From Alphaproteobacteria bacterium (GTDB taxonomy: Bacteria > Pseudomonadota > Alphaproteobacteria > Rhizobiales > Xanthobacteraceae), in NCBI GenBank assembly GCA_026400395.1, contig JAPLPD010000155.1, positions 91,558-130,178 on the forward strand: a stretch of 38,621 bases of DNA, in the 5' to 3' direction. Under the pieces are notes generated by a model. That model was not told the DNA's origin. It ran no database searches and saw nothing but the letters and a program-made list of their open reading frames with translations. Numbering within the stretch: position 1 is the stretch's first letter; the number at the start of each line of letters is the position of its first letter. A program made the position numbers and the translations under genes. Shown here piece by piece: positions 34,139 through 38,621 of this stretch.

Positions 34139-34912
34139 ATGAGCACGCAGAACGTTCTGGTCGAAGCCAAGGGCCGCGTCGGCGTCATAAGGTTCAACCG
34201 GCCGCAGGCGCTCAATGCGCTCAACGCCGCGCTGGTGGCCGAACTCAACACAGCGCTCGAAGCCTTCGAGAAGGACGACGGCATCGGCTGCATCCTTATC
34301 ACCGGCTCGGAGAAGGCGTTCGCCGCCGGCGCCGACATCAAGGAGATGGCGGGCATGAGCTACGCCGATGTGAGCCTCGGCGATTTCGCCGGCGACCAGG
34401 ATCGCATCTCGCACATGCGCAAGCCGGTGGTCGCGGCGGTGGCGGGCTTCGCGCTTGGCGGCGGCTGCGAGATGGCGATGCAGTGCGATCTCATCATCGC
34501 CGCCGACAACGCCAAGTTCGGCCAGCCGGAGATCAAGCTCGGCGTCATTCCGGGCATCGGCGGGACGCAGAGGCTGACGCGGGCGATCGGCAAGGCCAAG
34601 GCGATGGATCTGGTTCTGACCGGTAGGATGATGGACGCCGCCGAGGCGGAGCGCTCCGGGCTGGTCGCGCGCGTGGTGCCGGCGGCGAGCTTGATGGAGG
34701 AGGCGATGAAGATCGCCGAGGCCATCGCCGGCATGGGCCTTCCGTCGGTATATGCGGCAAAGGAGAGCGTCAACCGCGCGTTCGAGGCCACGCTGAAGGA
34801 GGGCCTGCTGTTCGAGCGCCGCGTATTCCACGGGCTGTTCGCGACCGAGGATCAGAAGGAAGGCATGGCGGCGTTCGTCGAAAAGCGCCCGGCGAAGTTC
34901 AAGAATAAATAG
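34139..34912 (+). CDS. Enoyl-CoA hydratase
   Basis: A 257-residue crotonase-fold enzyme that hydrates trans-2-enoyl-CoA in beta-oxidation. Both catalytic Glu are in place: [13 protein letters not shown] (about 112) and [20 protein letters not shown] (about 132). The oxyanion region [10 protein letters not shown] is at about 61. ATG 34139 is used; the longer frame lies inside mutM. It lies 64 bases after mutM on the same strand, an order frequent near the replication origin in alphaproteobacteria. No rpsT or dnaA follows here. Confidence 0.93.
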   Translation: MSTQNVLVEAKGRVGVIRFNRPQALNALNAALVAELNTALEAFEKDDGIGCILITGSEKAFAAGADIKEMAGMSYADVSLGDFAGDQDRISHMRKPVVAAVAGFALGGGCEMAMQCDLIIAADNAKFGQPEIKLGVIPGIGGTQRLTRAIGKAKAMDLVLTGRMMDAAEAERSGLVARVVPAASLMEEAMKIAEAIAGMGLPSVYAAKESVNRAFEATLKEGLLFERRVFHGLFATEDQKEGMAAFVEKRPAKFKNK

Positions 34913-34946
34913 ATATCTCAGTCGTTCTTGCGCGCGCCACTCGTTC

Positions 34947-35025
34947 GTCATTGCCGGGCTTGACCCGGCACGCCCGCGTCCATCTACGAAGAATGATGAA
35001 TCCCCGGGTCAAGCCCGGGCATGAC
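34947..35025. repeat. Intergenic palindromic repeat (GTCATTGCCGGG type)
   Basis: Begins GTCATTGCCGGGCTTGACCC and ends GTCAAGCCCGGGCATGAC. The first 24 bases match the element at 12346, and the ends are near-complements, making a long imperfect hairpin between the converging hydratase and pseudo-protease genes. Confidence 0.8.
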
Positions 35026-35089
35026 GCGGAGAGGTGGCTGCGGGACAAAAACGTAGTGGCGTGTTGCTTGGATTACCGGGCCGCGCGGA

Positions 35090-36586
35090 TTATTTCCTGA
35101 CGCAAATCACCCGTGTCACCGACGCCTTGCTGTCCTCGACGCCGGGCTTGCCGGAGGCCGGCGCCACGTAATTCGCCTCAAGGAAATTCCGGATGCGATC
35201 GACCGGCACCACGCCGGCTTGCAACGCGCCGCCGGGGCCGGCCACCACCGGCGACTTCATCACCACAATACCGGCGAAGCGGCCCTGCGGATCGAGCACC
35301 GCCGCGCCGGCGAAGCCGAGCGCCGGTGCGCTCTCCAGCAGCCGGGTGCTTGCGTCAGCGCCGAGCCGCGCATTGGCGGGGGATATGGCCGCGCCACCGC
35401 CCTGGGCCTGCGGATCGGCGATGCCGAGCAAAGTGACGTTCGGCGCGCTGGGCATTGCGCTGCCAATCATGCCGATCGGAGTGAGGTTGCGCGCGCCATA
35501 GACGCGCAGCAGCACGAGTTCGCCGCTGACGTCGGTGGCGATGCGCTCGGCGTTGCCGATCCCGGGCAGGGCGATGACATTGCAGCCGTCGAGCAGATTG
35601 CGGTCGGTGAGCACATGGCCGGTGGCCGAGACGAACACGCCGGTGCCGTACTCGACCTTGCGGCGCGGAGCGTCGGCGCCGGCCACGGTGAAGCCGCTCG
35701 GGAACGGCACGAAGGCACTTGAAATCGGCGCCACCAGCGGATCGCCGGTGCCCTCCATCGCCTGGTCGTAGACGATGGTGATGCCGCGCACCTCGCCGTT
35801 CCGGGCGTAGGCGCGCACCACCATTTTCTTCAGCCCCTGCATGCCGGTGATGACGAAGCTGTCGGCCTGCAGGTCGCTGCGCTCGATGCGGCGGCGCGCC
35901 ATCTTCTTCTGCTGGTCGAACACCGCGTCGAGCGTCGCGCCGGTGTCGATGCGGAAGGTCTCGATCTGCATCTGGCCCTGATCGGAGGCCCAGCGGGTGC
36001 CGCTCTGCAGCGCGGTGACTTTGGTGGCGAACTTGCCGGGCAGGCCGACGCGCGCGCCGGTCACGGTATCCTCGGCGAGGCGCCAGCCGACCGATTGCTT
36101 GCGCGGCTCGACGGCGGCGGCGAGCGCCTTGCGCTCCTCCGCGCTCATCACGCCGGTGACCGGATTCTTGTGCCGGGTCTGGTAGGCTTTGACGGCGGCG
36201 ACAAGGCGTTCGCTGAACTCGCCGTCGATCGGGCCGGTGAAATCGCCGCCCCAGGTGAGATCGTTCTGGATCGCGGCGCGCTCGGCGGCCGGGATCGCGG
36301 CATAGGCGTCCTGCAGACCGGATGGCTTGAGCGGCGCCGCCGACGGCGCGCTGCCGGTGGTGGAAGGCTTCTCCTTGTGGGCGGCTGTGGCCTTCGGCTT
36401 GGGTTTGCTGTCGGGCTTTGCCGCCGGTTTCGCGTCGGGCTTGGCCGCAGGCTTTGCTTCCGGTTTGGCCTCAGGTTTGGCTTCGGCGGGCGGCGCAGCC
36501 GGCCCGGGATTGGCCCGCGGGTCGCTCTGGGCGAGCGCCGCCGAACCCCCGACAACCACAGCTAAAATCGCGGCGAATACGCGCAT
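35090..36586 (-). CDS. Secreted peptidoglycan-binding trypsin-like pseudo-protease
   Basis: A 498-residue exported protein. The signal peptide is about 1-20 (cleaved near ALAQ-SD). A KP-rich repeat linker (units like AKPEAKPEAKPAAKPD, about 35-65) and a PG_binding_1-like domain follow (about 95-160, GGDFTGPIDGEFSERLVAAV). The C-terminal part is trypsin/HtrA-like. At the triad positions the residues are changed: TNAHVV reads TDRNLL (His to Asn), the NDLALL-type Asp is Glu in GELVLLRV, and GNSGGP reads GFAGAA (Ser to Ala). The fold should remain but proteolysis should not. ATG 36586 is chosen over 36616 because the signal peptide starts there. It may be a cell-wall binding or scaffolding protein. 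Divergent from the MoeB-like gene. Confidence 0.82.
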   Translation of the reverse strand: MRVFAAILAVVVGGSAALAQSDPRANPGPAAPPAEAKPEAKPEAKPAAKPDAKPAAKPDSKPKPKATAAHKEKPSTTGSAPSAAPLKPSGLQDAYAAIPAAERAAIQNDLTWGGDFTGPIDGEFSERLVAAVKAYQTRHKNPVTGVMSAEERKALAAAVEPRKQSVGWRLAEDTVTGARVGLPGKFATKVTALQSGTRWASDQGQMQIETFRIDTGATLDAVFDQQKKMARRRIERSDLQADSFVITGMQGLKKMVVRAYARNGEVRGITIVYDQAMEGTGDPLVAPISSAFVPFPSGFTVAGADAPRRKVEYGTGVFVSATGHVLTDRNLLDGCNVIALPGIGNAERIATDVSGELVLLRVYGARNLTPIGMIGSAMPSAPNVTLLGIADPQAQGGGAAISPANARLGADASTRLLESAPALGFAGAAVLDPQGRFAGIVVMKSPVVAGPGGALQAGVVPVDRIRNFLEANYVAPASGKPGVEDSKASVTRVICVRK

Positions 36587-36633
36587 ACCAGCCCCGAAAA
36601 CGCAGGAAACGCACACTAGCCGAAAAGGCGGCG

Positions 36634-37473
36634 ATGGCCAATGATGCGCGCTCCCTGCGAAAGTGCGGTTTCATGCTGACGCCCGACGAACTGGAACGCT
36701 ACGCCCGGCATATCGTGCTGCGCGAGGTCGGCGGGCCCGGGCAGGCGGCGCTCGGCCGCGCCCGCGTGCTGGTGATCGGCGCCGGCGGGCTCGGCGCGCC
36801 GGTGCTGCTGTACCTCGCCGCGGCGGGCGTCGGCACCCTTGGCGTGATCGACGACGATGCGGTGGCGTTGTCGAACCTGCAGCGGCAGGTGATCCACGGC
36901 ACGCCGGACGTCGGCCATCCGAAGGTGGACAGCGCCGCCGCCGCGATCGCGCGGCTTAATCCGAATGTGACAGTCGCGACCCATGCCGAGCGGTTAACGG
37001 CGCAGAACGCGCGGGCGCTGATTTCGCAATATGACATCGCCGCCGACGGCTCGGACAACTTCGCCACCCGCTATCTCGTGTCGGACACATGCTTTTTCGC
37101 CGGCAAGCCCCTGATCACCGCGGCGGTCGGCACCTTCGACGGCACGCTGACCACGCTCCGGCCGCATGAGCGCGGCCGCGACGGCAAGCCGAACCCGACG
37201 TATCGCTGCCTGTTTCCGGAGGCGCCGCCGCCCGGCACGGTCCCGGCCTGCGCCGAGGCCGGAATCCTCGGCGCGCTGACCGGCGTGCTCGGTTCGATGA
37301 TGGCGCTGGAGGTGATCCGCGAGATCGTCGGCTTCGGCGAGGGGCTGGTCGGGCGGATGCTGATGGTGGACGCGCGGGCGATGCGTTTCGAGACGCTGAA
37401 CTACGCCTGGGACCCGGGCAATCCGCTGAGCGGCGATCGGCCGACGATCAAGGATTTAACAAAGCACGCATAA
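36634..37473 (+). CDS. moeB: MoeB/ThiF-family adenylyltransferase
   Basis: E1-like enzyme that adenylates the C-terminal Gly of a ubiquitin-like sulfur carrier (MoaD or ThiS) for molybdopterin or thiamine synthesis. The 279-residue protein has the ATP loop VIGAGGLGAPVLLYLAAAG (about 50), DDDAVALSNLQRQVIHG (about 74) and the Cys-containing YRCLFPE and PACAEAGILG (about 193-215). ATG 36634 has AAGG 5 bases upstream. ATG 36673 gives the more usual start MLTPDELERYARH and is also possible. No moaD or thiS is next to it, so the carrier is not determined. Confidence 0.88.
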   Translation: MANDARSLRKCGFMLTPDELERYARHIVLREVGGPGQAALGRARVLVIGAGGLGAPVLLYLAAAGVGTLGVIDDDAVALSNLQRQVIHGTPDVGHPKVDSAAAAIARLNPNVTVATHAERLTAQNARALISQYDIAADGSDNFATRYLVSDTCFFAGKPLITAAVGTFDGTLTTLRPHERGRDGKPNPTYRCLFPEAPPPGTVPACAEAGILGALTGVLGSMMALEVIREIVGFGEGLVGRMLMVDARAMRFETLNYAWDPGNPLSGDRPTIKDLTKHA

Positions 37474-37789
37474 GGTTTGGGCGCCCCGATGTTTACGCTG
37501 GATATCTTCGGCGCTTAACCAGACTCCGTTGTTTCGGTGCAAACGGCACCAGCCCTCTTCACGAACAATAGGGTTGCGACGTACGATACCCTGTCTGAAT
37601 GGCCCGGGGGGGGCTATGAGGAAGGTACGGGGTGGCCGGAATTCGCCGGCATTCGATATTTGAATAACGACGCTGTTCGCGGCGCGCCTGTCGGCGCGCC
37701 CGCGGTTGCGTCGTCGTTTCGTGTCCGGCGGGCTTCGGTCTTGAGCGGCGTCAAGCCGTTCAAATCGCAGCAGGTAAGGAAGATTAGTC
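37474..37789. other. Intergenic region upstream of the repeat-helix gene
   Basis: A 316-base gap. It contains a run of eight G (37606-37613), two GGCGCGCC octamers close together (37682, 37694) and an AAGGA ribosome binding site (37776-37780). An open frame at 37537-37839 lacks a ribosome binding site and overlaps the next gene; I do not call it. No clear promoter or terminator was recognised. Confidence 0.5.
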
Positions 37790-38344
37790 GTGCAGATCGA
37801 GATCGGCGAAACGTCGATTCTATCGGTGTACGAGGCTGAAACCGAGCTTCGGCACCTTCGCCAGACGATTGCCGCTCTGCGCCAGGAGCTGGAGCAGAGG
37901 CACGCCGATAGCGCTGACGACGTCCAGCGTGCCGCTGCCACGTCTCAGGGCGAAATCATTCAGCTCAGGATGACGGCAGCCGCGCTCCGGGAGGCTCTGG
38001 AAGCAAAACAGACCGAGATGGACGAGGCGGTCCAACGAGCCCTGGCCGATTCCCATGGCGAAATCATTCAGCTCCGCGCCACCGCCGGCGCGCTTCGCGA
38101 CGAACTCGAGAGTCTTCAAGTCAGCAAGCAAGAAGCCGTGCAGAAAGCCTTGGCCGAATCGGCGGCCGAAATCGCCGTGCTCAAGCGCACCGCGACCGCC
38201 CTTCTGGAGAGCATGGAAACTCTCAAAGGCAACTACGAAGAAAAAATCCAGGATATGGAACGCCACGCCCGCGACGAACTCAAGCAGCTGACGGATACCG
38301 TGTCTGCCCTGGGCGCCGAGTTGGACAAGCGCCATGGACGGTAG
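37790..38344 (+). CDS. Repetitive helical (coiled-coil) protein with five 36-residue repeats
   Basis: A 184-residue, highly charged, almost Pro-free protein with no signal peptide or membrane segment. A 17-residue core recurs with an exact 36-residue period at residues 18, 54, 90, 126 and 162: x-E-(I/L)-x2-L-x2-T-x2-A-L-x3-(L/M). Examples are GEIIQLRMTAAALREAL and GEIIQLRATAGALRDEL. At DNA level 18 bases are identical between 37949 and 38057, 108 bases apart. The length of 36 residues equals ten alpha-helical turns, suggesting a long rod. GTG 37790 follows AAGGA. The stop overlaps the next gene by 11 bases, so the two are probably coupled. Function unknown; not recognised as a named family. 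Confidence 0.8.
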   Translation: MQIEIGETSILSVYEAETELRHLRQTIAALRQELEQRHADSADDVQRAAATSQGEIIQLRMTAAALREALEAKQTEMDEAVQRALADSHGEIIQLRATAGALRDELESLQVSKQEAVQKALAESAAEIAVLKRTATALLESMETLKGNYEEKIQDMERHARDELKQLTDTVSALGAELDKRHGR

Positions 38345-38621
38345 TTCTCAGCAGGAGCCGGTTGCCGGCGGCAGCAAGGTCGAGGCAAAGCGCCGGAAAC
38401 GGGCGCGGATCGCCGCGATGGACGAGAAGCTGATTCGCGCGGAAATGCTGCTCAGCGTTTCGCGCGAGGTTTCCGGGATCGAAAACCTCGATGACATTCT
38501 CGAAAAGCTTGTCGAGTTCACGTCGCGCGAGACCAATTGCGAGCGCGCCACTCTGTTCCTCAACGACGACCAGACCGGCGAGCTCTATTCGCGGGTTGCC
38601 CAGGGCGAAAACCGCCGTGAA
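38334..38621 (+). CDS. GAF-domain signalling protein, 5' part only (possibly adenylate/guanylate cyclase)
   Basis: The first 96 residues, cut by the window end. After a basic stretch (KRRKRARIAAM, about 18-29) comes a helix DEKLIRAEMLLSVSREVS and the start of a GAF domain: NLDDILEKLVEFTSRETNCE, then ATLFLNDDQTGELYSRVAQG (about 55-93). In relatives, GAF proteins with this N-terminus often end in a class III nucleotide cyclase, but the effector lies beyond the window. ATG 38334 overlaps the end of the repeat-helix gene, and the two probably act together. Confidence 0.7.
   Translation, partial: MDGSSQQEPVAGGSKVEAKRRKRARIAAMDEKLIRAEMLLSVSREVSGIENLDDILEKLVEFTSRETNCERATLFLNDDQTGELYSRVAQGENRRE

Noticed and set aside
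35969-36586. KP-rich repeat of the pseudo-protease as a DNA tandem repeat of interest
   Set aside because: The AKPE/AKPA units are a usual low-complexity linker between a signal peptide and a wall-binding domain.
37537-37839. 100-codon frame between the MoeB-like gene and the repeat-helix gene
   Set aside because: No ribosome binding site, crosses a G8 run, overlaps the start of a better gene, no domain.
1-38621. CRISPR array, tRNA, rRNA, IS element or prophage
   Set aside because: No regularly spaced direct repeats, no cloverleaf-like sequence and no transposase or phage protein was recognised on either strand.

Overview
This 38.6 kb window is GC-rich chromosomal DNA from an alphaproteobacterium, most likely a member of the Nitrobacteraceae (Bradyrhizobium, Rhodopseudomonas, Nitrobacter, Afipia and relatives). 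The evidence is the GC-rich coding DNA, the gene order (trpF-trpB-trpA-accD-folC-trxA-addA-addB-murU-like-tsaE-divL-like, then dut-coaBC-ubiB-ubiE-mutM), the alphaproteobacterial forms of AccD, AddB, AroA and DivL, and the intergenic palindromes that translate as [10 protein letters not shown]. The species cannot be fixed from sequence alone. Almost everything is vertically inherited core genome. I see no IS element, prophage, CRISPR array, tRNA or rRNA.

Left part (1-9.3 kb): aroA and cmk overlap. A PAP2 phosphatase and a GT39/83-type glycosyltransferase face them on the minus strand and may remodel lipid A. Then come rpsA with a long structured leader and a strong terminator, sppA, ihfB, a LapA-domain protein and an ornithine cyclodeaminase-family gene. 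The rpsA reading frame is broken by what looks like a 10-nt loss.

Middle (9.3-28.4 kb): trpF-trpB-(small membrane protein)-trpA-accD-folC reads rightward with many 1-4 nt overlaps. A leftward series follows: trxA, addA, addB, a MurU-like nucleotidyltransferase and a TsaE-sugar kinase fusion. The fusion carries a single-base frameshift in a G5 tract. Between the fusion and a DivL-like kinase (Tyr at the H-box His position) sit two tandem, paralogous small c-type cytochromes. They are preceded by a textbook FNR/FixK box, so they probably respond to low oxygen. An Rrf2 regulator without Fe-S cysteines follows.

Right part (28.4-38.6 kb): dut and coaBC overlap, and CoaBC carries an N-terminal ribbon-helix-helix domain like that of FitA/VapB antitoxins. 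A 17-bp perfect palindrome plus a third half-site lies about 90 bp upstream of coaBC. Next are ubiB and ubiE, then mutM and an enoyl-CoA hydratase. A secreted peptidoglycan-binding pseudo-protease has lost all three triad residues. A MoeB/ThiF protein follows. The window ends with a five-fold 36-residue repeat helical protein that overlaps a truncated GAF-domain protein.

The most interesting points are the RHH-CoaBC fusion with its adjacent palindrome, the 36-residue repeat protein coupled to the GAF protein, the FixK-box cytochrome pair inserted in a housekeeping block, the triad-less protease, the TsaE-kinase fusion, and the two frameshifts in genes expected to be essential. The frameshifts should be checked as possible sequence errors.
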